Source of the DNA: an uncultured Kiritimatiellota bacterium
GTDB lineage: Bacteria > Verrucomicrobiota > Kiritimatiellia > RFP12 > UBA1067
Assembly (NCBI GenBank): GCA_934667295.1
Contig: CAKULR010000065.1
Location: 1-8,769, forward strand
Direction of reading: 5' to 3'
Length of the DNA stretch: 8,769 nt
Shown here: piece after piece, positions 1 through 6,774 of the stretch
Position numbering within the stretch: the stretch's first letter is position 1
Layout: the number at the start of each line of letters is the position of its first letter
Position numbers and translations under genes: made by a program
The notes under the pieces: generated by a model
What the model was told of the DNA's origin: nothing
What the model saw: the letters and a program-made list of their open reading frames with translations, nothing else
The model's database searches: none

Positions 1-587
1 GCATCCCCTACCCGAAGAGCGCGGTCTCCTCGGGCGGCCTCTACCAGTGGGCCGACGGGCGCATGAGCTACGACACGTTCACGACCATCCTCGAATACGG
101 CGAGAGCGGCGTGAAGGGCAAGGGGTTCCAGTGCGTGTTCCAGAGCCACCAGCACAACTGCGGCGGCGGCGCGAATCCGAACCGCGAGTCGCCCATCGAG
201 AAGTACTTCGGTCCGAACGGCTGCATCGACATGGGCACCGGCAAGGTCACGAACGAGGGCGTCGAGACGAAGAAGTGGAAGGAGACGGACCTGCCCGCGC
301 CGAAGGAGACGGTCGTCACGAGCGCGAACACGGGCGGTGACGCGCTCACCTCCGCGCACATGCGCAACTGGATGGAGTGCGTCCGCGCGCGCAGGAACCC
401 GAACGCGCCGATCGAGGCCGGCTATTCGCACGCGATCGCCCTCATCATGGCGAACGCCGCCGCGCGTACGGGCATGCGCGCGACCTTCTGCGAAAAGGAG
501 CGCCAGGTGATGGTGAACGGCAAGCCGTTCGTCGGCTATGCGTCCACGGCGACGGGCGGCGGTTTCTTCTCGAAGCTCTTCGGCTAA
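1..587 (+). CDS. Gfo/Idh/MocA-family oxidoreductase, C-terminal part (5' truncated)
   Basis: The reading frame is open from base 3 to a TAA at 585-587, giving about 194 residues of a protein whose N-terminus lies before the window. The visible part matches the C-terminal substrate-binding half of Gfo/Idh/MocA oxidoreductases as found in PVC bacteria. It has a GGLYQWADGR-like stretch near the start, then DTFTTILEYGE, and near the end HMRNWMECVRARRNPNAPIEAGY. The family's H-x-R-N-[FW]-x-[DE]-C-[VI]-[RK]-[AS]-R-x-x-P signature is clear in that last segment. Members use NAD(P) to oxidise or reduce sugars and related polyols; the substrate cannot be told here, and the Rossmann fold with its nucleotide-binding glycines is outside the window. 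The protein ends in a Gly- and Phe-containing tail (GGGFFSKLFG). The beta-galactosidase gene follows after 13 bases, so the two are probably co-transcribed and may both serve sugar catabolism. Family assignment is firm; function is not. Confidence 0.85.
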   Translation, partial: IPYPKSAVSSGGLYQWADGRMSYDTFTTILEYGESGVKGKGFQCVFQSHQHNCGGGANPNRESPIEKYFGPNGCIDMGTGKVTNEGVETKKWKETDLPAPKETVVTSANTGGDALTSAHMRNWMECVRARRNPNAPIEAGYSHAIALIMANAAARTGMRATFCEKERQVMVNGKPFVGYASTATGGGFFSKLFG

Positions 588-600
588 GCGGGGTCTGTAC

Positions 601-3600
601 ATGAAGACGTGCCTTCTGACCCTTGCAACCGCGACGGCGCTGTTCGCCGCCCCCCCGAACGACTGGGAAAACCCGGCGGTCAATTCGCGAAACCGCGAGC
701 CCGCGCGCGCCTACTCGATGCCGCTTGCGGACGAAAAGGCGGCGCTGACGGACGACCTCGAACCCGCGACGCCGTACCGCCTCTCCCTCAACGGCGACTG
801 GAAGATCAGCTGGTGCGGAGACCCCGCGCTGCGCCCGCTCGACTTCTGGAAGACCGACTACGACGACTCGGAGTGGTTCACGATCGACGTGCCGAGCTGC
901 GTGGAGATGCGCGGCTTCGGCTCGCCCGGCTACACGAACGTGCGCTACCCGCACGCCTGGGACCCCAAGCGCGACGTCGCGCATCCGACCATCCGCGACC
1001 GCGACACGGACAAGGGCAACTACAACCCCGTCTCCTCCTACCGCCGCACGTTCCGCGTGCCGGCGGAGTGGAAGGGGCGCGAGGTCTTCCTGCGCTTCGA
1101 CGGCGTGTACAGCGCCTACTACGTGTGGGTCAACGGGCAGAAGGCCGGCTACGCCGAGGATTCCAAGCTGCCGAGCGAGTTCAACGTGACGAAGTACCTC
1201 AAGGACGGCGACAACCAGCTCGCGGTGGAGGTCTACCGCTGGTGCGACGGCAGCTTCCTTGAGGACCAGGACATGTTCCGCTTCTCGGGCATCTACCGCG
1301 ACGTCAGCCTCTTCGCCACGCCGAAGGTGCGCCTCGACGACTTCTTCGTCGAGACGGTGCCGGACCGTCCGTTCATCGACTGGAAGCTGAAGCTGAAGAC
1401 GAAGGTCGTGGGCGGTACCGCCCCGGTCTCCGCCACCCTCTACGACGCCGCCTTCAAGAAGGTCGGCGACGTCAAGGACGGCGAGCTCGTCGTGAAGAAG
1501 GCCCGTCCGTGGAGCGCGGAGGACCCCTACCTCTACACGCTCGTGATGAGGGCCGGCGACGACGTGCGGGCCTGCCGCGTGGGCTTCAGGCACGTGGAGA
1601 TCGTGAAGAACGAGGTGCGCTTCAACGGCAAGGCGATCAAGTTCAAGGGCGTCAACCGCCACGAGTGCAGTCCCGACAACGGGCGCACCGTCACGATGGA
1701 CGACATGCTCAAGGACATCACGCTCTTCAAGCGCCACAACATCAACACCGTGCGCACCTCGCACTACCCGAACCACCACAGCTGGTACGACCTCTGCGAC
1801 CGCTACGGCGTCTACATGATCGCCGAGGCGAACGTCGAGGGGCACGAGCCCGGCTACGGGAAGGACGGCCTCGGCCTCCACAAGGAGTGGTTCGAGACGA
1901 TCCGGGAGCGCAACGTCAACCACGTGCTGAACTACCGCAACCACGCGGCGATCTTCATGTGGTCGATGGGCAACGAGACGGGCCACGGCGACGGCTTCCG
2001 CCTCGCGCTGAAGGATGTCCGCGCGCTCGACGCGACGCGCCTCCTCCACTGGGAGCGCGGCAACGCGGACGCGGACGTCGACTCCACCATGTACCCGTCG
2101 GTCGAATGGCTGGAGAAGCGCGGCAAGCTCGGCAACGTCGAGAAGGGCAAGGCCTCCATCCAGGGCGAGGGCGGCGGCGAGGGCTTCGCGATTAGCGGGC
2201 ACACCGCCGGCAAGCCGCACATCATGTGCGAGTACGCCCACGCGATGGGCAACGCCGTGGGCAACTTCAAGGAATACTGGGACGTGATCTACACCTATCC
2301 CGCGCTCATGGGCGGCTGCATCTGGGACTGGGTGGACCAGGCGGTCTGGAAGTACGAGGACCGCGTGTGCCCGAAGACCGGCAGGCGCGCGCGCTTCCTC
2401 TCCTACGGCGGCGACTACGACGAGGTGCCGAACGACGGGCCGTTCTGCGTGAACGGCGTCGTCGATCCCTTCCGCAACGTCTCCGCGAAGCTCGTCGAGG
2501 TCGGCCACGTCCACCGCAACCTCGTCGTCGAGGACTTCAACCCCCAGACGGGCGTCGCGCGGCTCTGGAACCGCTTCGGCTTCACGGACGCGAATGCGTT
2601 CGCGGGCTCGTGGGAGCTGCTGGAGAACGGCAAGGCCGTCGCCTCCTCCGCGTTCGACGTGCCGTCCGTCGCGCCGCTCTCGCGCGGCACGTTCACGGTC
2701 GCCTTCCCGGCGGGCGTCTTCAAGCCCGGCTGCGAATACTTCGTGAACTTCTCCTTCGCGCTCAAGGAGGATACGGTCTGGGCGCAGAAGGGATACGTCA
2801 TCGCCCGCGACCAGCGGCTCGTGCGCAAGGCGGCGCCGCCCGCCCCGGCCGCGGCCGAGGGGGTGCGTCCGACCGTTGTCGAGGACGAGAAGTCCGTCAC
2901 CGTGCGCGGCGAGGGCCTGAAGGCCGTCTTCTGCCGCACCTCCGGCACGCTCAGCACGCTCGTGATGAACGGCAAGACGATCCTCCGCGATCCCGCGCGG
3001 GGCGTCGTCGCCGGGCCGCAGTTCACCTGCGAGCGCGCGTTTACGGACAACGACCGCTGGCTGCGCGACGGCAACCCCTGGGGCGAGGACCGCAAACGGA
3101 GCTTCTACGCCTCGGGCCTCACCCAGCTGCGGTACCATGCGCGTCCGCTCAAGGTCGTCTTCCCGCAGGACGAGAACGTGGTGCGCGTGGTCGCCGCCGT
3201 GGAGGTGACCGGCTCGAAGAGCGCCGGCTTCGCGCACGAGGCGGAATGGACCTTCCGCGCGGACGGCTCGGTGACGGTGAAGAACACCGCGACGCCGCAC
3301 GGCGCGATGCCGCCCGCCCTGCCGCGCGTGGGGACGACGTGGAAGCTGGACAAGTCGCTGGAGAACATGGCGTACTACGGGCGCGGGCCGCGCGAGAACT
3401 ACGTCGACCGCAAGTCGGGGTCCTTCCTCGGCTGGTGGGAAAGCACGGTCACCGGCCAGTACGAACCCTACGTGCGTCCGCAGGACAACGGGTACAAGTG
3501 CGACGTGCGCACGGTGCGCTTCACCGACGAGTCCGGCGCGGGCGTCGAGTTCAGCAGCGAGGATCCGATGTTCGTGCAGGCGCTCCACTACGGCCTTGAG

Positions 3601-3822
3601 GACCTGGAGTTCGCCCGCCACCGCAACGGCGAGAAGCGCCACCGCACACCGCTCCGCGCGCGCGAGGAGGTGGTGCTGAACCTGGACTGCCGCCAGCTCG
3701 GCCTGGGCGGCGCGAGCTGCGGGCCGAAGCCGATGCAGAAGTACATCTTCCCGATCCAGAAGGAGACCTGGAGCGTGACGCTCCGTCCCGTGAGGGGGAA
3801 GAAGTTCCTCGGCCTCTTCTAG
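601..3822 (+). CDS. lacZ: Exported GH2 beta-galactosidase (LacZ type)
   Basis: A 1073-residue protein, close to the 1023 of E. coli LacZ plus a leader. It should hydrolyse terminal beta-galactosides outside the cytoplasm. Residues 1-17 form a short signal peptide (MKTCLLTLATATALFAA). Domains in order: sugar-binding jelly roll about 58-235, Ig-like about 240-350, TIM barrel about 350-625, a second Ig-like (DUF4981 type) about 635-740, and the LacZ small-chain domain about 760-1068. The acid/base is E459 in MWSMGNETGHG and the nucleophile is E544 in MCEYAHAMGN. E413 and H415 in EANVEGH match the Mg2+ ligands E416 and H418 of LacZ. RTSHYPNH, WDWVDQ, FCVNG and DQDM are also conserved. ATG 601 is chosen because it gives the signal peptide. 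An in-frame ATG at 538 would add an Arg-rich prefix inside the preceding gene. The Shine-Dalgarno is weak (GCGGGG), suggesting coupling to the upstream gene. Galactosidase activity is the best guess, but GH2 members of this type vary in substrate. Confidence 0.95.
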   Translation: MKTCLLTLATATALFAAPPNDWENPAVNSRNREPARAYSMPLADEKAALTDDLEPATPYRLSLNGDWKISWCGDPALRPLDFWKTDYDDSEWFTIDVPSCVEMRGFGSPGYTNVRYPHAWDPKRDVAHPTIRDRDTDKGNYNPVSSYRRTFRVPAEWKGREVFLRFDGVYSAYYVWVNGQKAGYAEDSKLPSEFNVTKYLKDGDNQLAVEVYRWCDGSFLEDQDMFRFSGIYRDVSLFATPKVRLDDFFVETVPDRPFIDWKLKLKTKVVGGTAPVSATLYDAAFKKVGDVKDGELVVKKARPWSAEDPYLYTLVMRAGDDVRACRVGFRHVEIVKNEVRFNGKAIKFKGVNRHECSPDNGRTVTMDDMLKDITLFKRHNINTVRTSHYPNHHSWYDLCDRYGVYMIAEANVEGHEPGYGKDGLGLHKEWFETIRERNVNHVLNYRNHAAIFMWSMGNETGHGDGFRLALKDVRALDATRLLHWERGNADADVDSTMYPSVEWLEKRGKLGNVEKGKASIQGEGGGEGFAISGHTAGKPHIMCEYAHAMGNAVGNFKEYWDVIYTYPALMGGCIWDWVDQAVWKYEDRVCPKTGRRARFLSYGGDYDEVPNDGPFCVNGVVDPFRNVSAKLVEVGHVHRNLVVEDFNPQTGVARLWNRFGFTDANAFAGSWELLENGKAVASSAFDVPSVAPLSRGTFTVAFPAGVFKPGCEYFVNFSFALKEDTVWAQKGYVIARDQRLVRKAAPPAPAAAEGVRPTVVEDEKSVTVRGEGLKAVFCRTSGTLSTLVMNGKTILRDPARGVVAGPQFTCERAFTDNDRWLRDGNPWGEDRKRSFYASGLTQLRYHARPLKVVFPQDENVVRVVAAVEVTGSKSAGFAHEAEWTFRADGSVTVKNTATPHGAMPPALPRVGTTWKLDKSLENMAYYGRGPRENYVDRKSGSFLGWWESTVTGQYEPYVRPQDNGYKCDVRTVRFTDESGAGVEFSSEDPMFVQALHYGLEDLEFARHRNGEKRHRTPLRAREEVVLNLDCRQLGLGGASCGPKPMQKYIFPIQKETWSVTLRPVRGKKFLGLF

Positions 3823-3829
3823 AAAGGAG
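3823..3829 (+). promoter_or_regulatory. Ribosome binding site of the thioredoxin-fold gene
   Basis: AAAGGAG begins directly after the TAG stop of the beta-galactosidase and lies seven bases before the ATG at 3837. It is a strong Shine-Dalgarno match and fixes that start codon. This downstream gene can therefore recruit ribosomes itself, although it is probably on the same transcript. Confidence 0.8.
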
Positions 3830-3836
3830 CGAGAAC

Positions 3837-4295
3837 ATGCGGAAGATCCTGCTGGGATGCATGCTGTTCGCCTCGGCGGCGTTGTCCGCCGGGGCGTGGA
3901 CGGCCGACTTCGAGGCGGCGAAGAAGCTCTCGAAGGAGAAGAACCTGCCGATGATGCTCGACTTCACGGGCAGCGACTGGTGTGGCTGGTGCAAGCTGAT
4001 GGACCGGAAGGTGTTCGCCGAAAAGGCCTGGGACGACTGGGCGAAGACGAACGTCGTCTGCGTGACGGTGGACTTCCCGGAAAACCGGTCGAAGGTCACG
4101 CGGAAGGTGCAGAAGCAGAACCAGGCGCTGCTTGCGCGCTTCGGCGTGGAGGGCGTCCCCACGTTCGTGCTGCTCGCGCCGGGCGGCGAAAGGGAAATCG
4201 GGCGCACAGGGTGCCCGGGGCGCGACGTGACGCCGTCCATGTTCATCGACGCCGTCCGGAAGACGCTCGGCACGCCGCCGTCCGCCGCAAAATGA
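3837..4295 (+). CDS. Exported thioredoxin-fold protein with CGWC active site
   Basis: A 152-residue protein with an N-terminal signal peptide (about residues 1-20, MRKILLGCMLFASAALSAGA) followed by a single thioredoxin-like domain. The redox motif is C49-G-W-C52 inside SDWCGWCKLMD, typical of the Thioredoxin_7 / DsbD-gamma-like group rather than the CGPC of cytoplasmic thioredoxins. The cis-proline is P108 in GVPTFVLL. It probably works in the periplasm as a thiol reductase or disulfide exchange protein; direction and partner cannot be told from sequence. The gene has a strong Shine-Dalgarno, starts 14 bases after the beta-galactosidase stop, and its TGA overlaps the ATG of the amidase (ATGA), so those two are likely translationally coupled. 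No membrane DsbD or cytochrome maturation gene is nearby. The fold is certain; the physiological role is open. Confidence 0.9.
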   Translation: MRKILLGCMLFASAALSAGAWTADFEAAKKLSKEKNLPMMLDFTGSDWCGWCKLMDRKVFAEKAWDDWAKTNVVCVTVDFPENRSKVTRKVQKQNQALLARFGVEGVPTFVLLAPGGEREIGRTGCPGRDVTPSMFIDAVRKTLGTPPSAAK

Positions 4296-5521
4296 GACGC
4301 GGGCTCCTCTGGATGCTCCCGTCGCTGGCGTTGGCGGCGTGGGGCGAGCGATTCTCGGTGTCGGTCCCGGCGGACCGGCAGCGTCTGCCGGACGTCGCCG
4401 AGACCTACGTGATCGGCGCGGTCGATCCGGGGCGCACCGAGACGCTGTACGTCAACGGCGCCACGACGGCCGTCTACCGCACGGGGGCCTTCGTGCAGAT
4501 GGTCCCCGTGCAGCCGGGCACGAACGAGCTGACGGTCGCGCGCGGCGGGGCGCGGCTCGTACGGCGCTTCGTCGTCGCGGAGCCGGTGGAGGGGACGCCG
4601 AAGCCGCCGCCGGTCGTCGAGTCGGACGAGTCGCCGCTGCTGGGCGAGGCGGGGGCGTGGAAGACGACGGGGAAGCTTTTCCAGAACCGCGTGCGCGCGT
4701 CCATCGAGGGCGCGGAGAGCCTGGTCTTCCTGCCGAGGGGGTTCGTGCTGCGCGGCGCGGAGGTGGAGGGGCCGAACTGGCTTGCGGTCTGGCTGGAGAA
4801 CCGCCTCGGCTTCCTGCCCCGGCGCTTCGTCGCATGGCAGGGGAAGGGGGCGCGCGTGCCGCCGAAGGGGCTCATCGCCCCGAACCCGTCCGACGGCTTC
4901 CCAGACCGGCCGCCCTACGGAAAACCGCCCGCCGCCGTCCGCATCTGCGTGGACGCCGGGCACGGCGGCAGCGACCCCGGGGCGGTCTCCCCGCACGGCT
5001 GGCGCGAGAAGGAGGCGAACCTCATGCAGGCGCGCGCGATCCGCGACGCGCTGGAGAAGGCGGGGTTCCAGGTGGTCATGACGCGGGACGGGGATTCGTT
5101 CCCCGACCTGCTGGCGCGTCCGCGCCTGGCCTACGACGAGCGGGTGGACGCCTTCATCTCGGTCCACCACAACTCGACGGCGCCGCAGCGCGACCCGCGC
5201 GTCGCCCGCTACACGGCGGCGTACGCCTCGCTCTCGAACGGGCTCGCCCTCGCGCGCTGCATCCAGAAGCACGTCGCGCAGGTGATGGCGCCTGTCCCCG
5301 ACGTGGGGGCCCAGCTGAAGTCGCTCGCCGTGTGCCGCAACCCCGCCGTGCCGAGCTGTCTGCTGGAGATCGACTTCGTCAACCATCCCGAGGGCGAGGA
5401 GGGTTCGTGGAACCCGACGCGGCAGAAGAAGATCGCGGACGCCGTCGTCTACGGCGTTTTGGACTGGATGACGCCCGACCCGCCGCCGGCCGCCCCGGCG
5501 GCGGACGCGGAACAGCCGTGA
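4292..5521 (+). CDS. Exported N-acetylmuramoyl-L-alanine amidase (Amidase_3 family)
   Basis: A 409-residue protein. The start ATG shares four bases with the previous gene's stop and yields a short signal peptide (about 1-17, MRRGLLWMLPSLALAAW). The C-terminal domain, about residues 215-393, is a zinc Amidase_3 that cleaves the bond between N-acetylmuramic acid and L-alanine in peptidoglycan. Zinc ligands are H224 (VDAGHGGSDPGA), E239 (REKEANL) and H292 (SVHHNS); the catalytic glutamate is E359 (LLEIDFVNHPEGE). The N-terminal half carries a probable beta-sandwich segment, about 20-97 (TYVIGAVDPG...VNG...VYRTGAF...VPVQPGTNEL), then a Pro-rich linker at about 99-115, and a second segment, about 120-185, that may be an SH3-like or wall-binding unit. 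I cannot name these domains firmly. The protein ends in a Pro/Ala-rich tail. It probably acts in daughter-cell separation or wall turnover. No AMIN domain is recognisable, which separates it from E. coli AmiB/AmiC. Confidence 0.92.
   Translation: MRRGLLWMLPSLALAAWGERFSVSVPADRQRLPDVAETYVIGAVDPGRTETLYVNGATTAVYRTGAFVQMVPVQPGTNELTVARGGARLVRRFVVAEPVEGTPKPPPVVESDESPLLGEAGAWKTTGKLFQNRVRASIEGAESLVFLPRGFVLRGAEVEGPNWLAVWLENRLGFLPRRFVAWQGKGARVPPKGLIAPNPSDGFPDRPPYGKPPAAVRICVDAGHGGSDPGAVSPHGWREKEANLMQARAIRDALEKAGFQVVMTRDGDSFPDLLARPRLAYDERVDAFISVHHNSTAPQRDPRVARYTAAYASLSNGLALARCIQKHVAQVMAPVPDVGAQLKSLAVCRNPAVPSCLLEIDFVNHPEGEEGSWNPTRQKKIADAVVYGVLDWMTPDPPPAAPAADAEQP
5480..5504 (+). repeat. Perfect GC-only inverted repeat (10-bp stem, 5-base loop)
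   Basis: CCGCCGCCGG at 5480-5489 and its exact reverse complement CCGGCGGCGG at 5495-5504 flank the loop CCGCC. It lies within the Pro/Ala-rich 3' end of the amidase gene, 33 bases before the dinB start. There is no U tract after it, so it is not a standard intrinsic terminator. It may only reflect Pro and Ala codons in a GC-rich genome, or it may slow polymerase, or protect the upstream message and lower dinB expression. Confidence 0.55.
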
Positions 5522-5523
5522 GG

Positions 5524-5529
5524 GGGAGG
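5524..5529 (+). promoter_or_regulatory. Ribosome binding site of dinB
   Basis: GGGAGG sits three bases after the amidase stop and eight bases before the ATG at 5538. The spacing is ideal, which supports that start. The whole gap is very G-rich, so part of the match could be due to composition. Confidence 0.65.
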
Positions 5530-5537
5530 CGCGGGGG

Positions 5538-6698
5538 ATGGCGGCGCGGACCGTTCTGCACGTTGACATGGATGCGTTCTTCGCGTCCGTCGAACAGCGC
5601 GACCATCCCGCCTGGCGCGGGCTGCCCGTCATCGTGGGGGCGGGTCCGCACGAGCGGGGCGTCGTCTCCACGTGCAGCTACGAGGCGCGGGTGTTCGGGG
5701 TGCGCTCCGCCATGCCGAGCCGCACGGCGTATGAGAAGTGTCCGCACGGCATCTTCGTGAAGCCGCGCATGCGCGTCTACCAGGCGGTGTCGGCCCAGGT
5801 GTTCGAAATCCTCGGCCACTACTCGCCGTTCGTCGAGGGGGTGTCGGTGGACGAGGCGTTTCTCGACATCTCGGGCACGGTCCACCTCTTCGGCGACGCC
5901 CGCACGCTCGGTGAACGCCTCCGCGCGGAGGTGCGTGCGGTCTGCGGCCTCACCTGCTCGGTCGGCATCGCGCCGAACCGCCTCCTCGCGAAGATCGGGA
6001 GCGAGGAGGCGAAGCCGGACGGCCTCTTCGTGACGCCGTTCGAGCCGGACGAAATCCGTGCCTGGCTCGCCCCGCAGCCCGTGCGGATCCTCTGGGGCGT
6101 GGGGCGGCGCACGAACGACCTGCTGGCGAAGTACGGCTACCGCACGTGCGGCGACCTGCAGGAGGCCGATCCGCGCTTCCTGGACCGTGTGCTGGGCGAA
6201 ACGGCGTCCCGCGCGATCCGCGCCCATGCGTGCGGCGAGGACGCCTCCGTCGTCGCCTGGGAGGACGAGGCGGAGAAGAGCGTGTCGCGCGAGCATACGG
6301 TCGGCGTGGACGAGGCGGACCGCGCGGTGGTGAGCGCGACGTTGCTGGAGCTTGTCGCGGACGTGGGGCGGCGTGTGCGGACGCATCCGCGCCGTGCCCG
6401 CACGGCCCGGCTCAAGCTGCGCGACGCCCTTATCAATACCGTGACCCGCCAGGCGCGCTTCGAACTGCCCGCCCGCGACGACATCACGTTCCGCCACCTC
6501 GCGCTCGACCTCTTCGACCGCGAGTGGCCGGAGGGCGGACGTCGCCGCGTGCGCCTCGTCGGCTTCGGCGTGGCGGACTTCACGGAGGGGGACGAAGCGG
6601 CGGCCGCGCCCTCCCTCTTCCCCTCGCCGCTCGCGGCGGAGCGGACGAAGCGCGAGCGGCTGGCGGCGGTGCTCGACCGCCTCGGCCTGAACCGCTGA
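5538..6698 (+). CDS. dinB: DNA polymerase IV (Y-family translesion polymerase)
   Basis: A 386-residue cytoplasmic Y-family polymerase that copies past damaged bases. The N-terminal motif HVDMDAFFASVEQRDHP contains the metal-binding D10 and the steric-gate F15 (F13 in E. coli Pol IV). SVDEAFLDIS supplies the catalytic pair D105-E106. Palm and fingers cover about 1-165 and include CSVGIAPNRLLAKIGSEEAKPDG. A thumb with a helix-hairpin-helix stretch (ILWGVGRRTNDLLAKYG) follows at about 180-235, and the little-finger domain at about 245-350. Near the C-terminus P358-S-L-F361 resembles the hydrophobic end of a beta-clamp-binding motif but lacks the usual leading Gln and is followed by 25 more residues. 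Length is slightly above E. coli Pol IV (351). It follows the amidase by 16 bases and is probably read from the same transcript. I see no LexA-like palindrome before it, and no imuA or error-prone dnaE2 gene nearby. Confidence 0.96.
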   Translation: MAARTVLHVDMDAFFASVEQRDHPAWRGLPVIVGAGPHERGVVSTCSYEARVFGVRSAMPSRTAYEKCPHGIFVKPRMRVYQAVSAQVFEILGHYSPFVEGVSVDEAFLDISGTVHLFGDARTLGERLRAEVRAVCGLTCSVGIAPNRLLAKIGSEEAKPDGLFVTPFEPDEIRAWLAPQPVRILWGVGRRTNDLLAKYGYRTCGDLQEADPRFLDRVLGETASRAIRAHACGEDASVVAWEDEAEKSVSREHTVGVDEADRAVVSATLLELVADVGRRVRTHPRRARTARLKLRDALINTVTRQARFELPARDDITFRHLALDLFDREWPEGGRRRVRLVGFGVADFTEGDEAAAAPSLFPSPLAAERTKRERLAAVLDRLGLNR

Positions 6699-6702
6699 CG
6701 GC

Positions 6703-6731
6703 TTGCCATCGGGGGGCGGTTGTGCGATAAT
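6703..6731 (+). promoter_or_regulatory. Sigma-70-type promoter for the esterase-rnd unit
   Basis: TTGCCA at 6703-6708 (5 of 6 to TTGACA) and GATAAT at 6726-6731 (5 of 6 to TATAAT) are separated by exactly 17 bases. A TGC directly before the -10 box gives an extended -10. The first transcribed base should fall near 6737-6739, leaving a leader of about 33 bases. The AT-rich stretch 6726-6770 stands out sharply from the surrounding high-GC coding sequence. It is the only gap above 20 bases in the window. No terminator hairpin for the upstream dinB unit is seen before it, so read-through is possible. Confidence 0.75.
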
Positions 6732-6756
6732 ACACCTATCCGTGTTTGGAACGACA

Positions 6757-6774
6757 ATGAAAGGAACGAAATGA
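6757..6774 (+). other. Possible five-codon leader ORF overlapping the esterase start
   Basis: ATG AAA GGA ACG AAA TGA reads M-K-G-T-K-stop, and its stop shares the four bases ATGA with the esterase start at 6771. It lies downstream of the predicted transcription start and spans the esterase Shine-Dalgarno. Its own upstream sequence has only a weak GGA match at 6748-6750. It could couple or modulate initiation, or be chance. Confidence 0.25.
6761..6766 (+). promoter_or_regulatory. Ribosome binding site of the esterase gene
   Basis: AAGGAA lies four bases before the ATG at 6771 and supports that start. An upstream in-frame ATG at 6720 is excluded because it precedes the -10 box and would place 17 hydrophilic residues before the signal peptide. 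Confidence 0.7.

Noticed and set aside
538..600. Upstream in-frame ATG that would extend the beta-galactosidase by 21 residues
   Set aside because: The added residues are Arg- and Ser-rich, lie inside the oxidoreductase gene, and would bury the signal peptide that starts at 601.
445..3642. A 1065-codon open frame on the minus strand, opposite the beta-galactosidase
   Set aside because: It is a shadow of the high-GC codon bias. The translation is monotonous in Val, Ala, Arg, His, Leu and Asp, shows no domain, and the plus strand encodes a complete LacZ with all motifs.
3837..3866. Possible lipoprotein signal (LLGC) at the start of the thioredoxin-fold protein
   Set aside because: The cysteine is residue 8, too close to the N-terminus, with the hydrophobic stretch running past it; a normal signal peptide ending near residue 20 fits better.
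3551..5671. A 706-codon minus-strand open frame opposite the thioredoxin and amidase genes
   Set aside because: Composition is Arg-, Ala- and Pro-rich without any recognisable motif, and it spans three well-supported plus-strand genes.
6699..6725. Possible terminator for the dinB transcript
   Set aside because: The G-rich run has no matching inverted repeat and no U tract.
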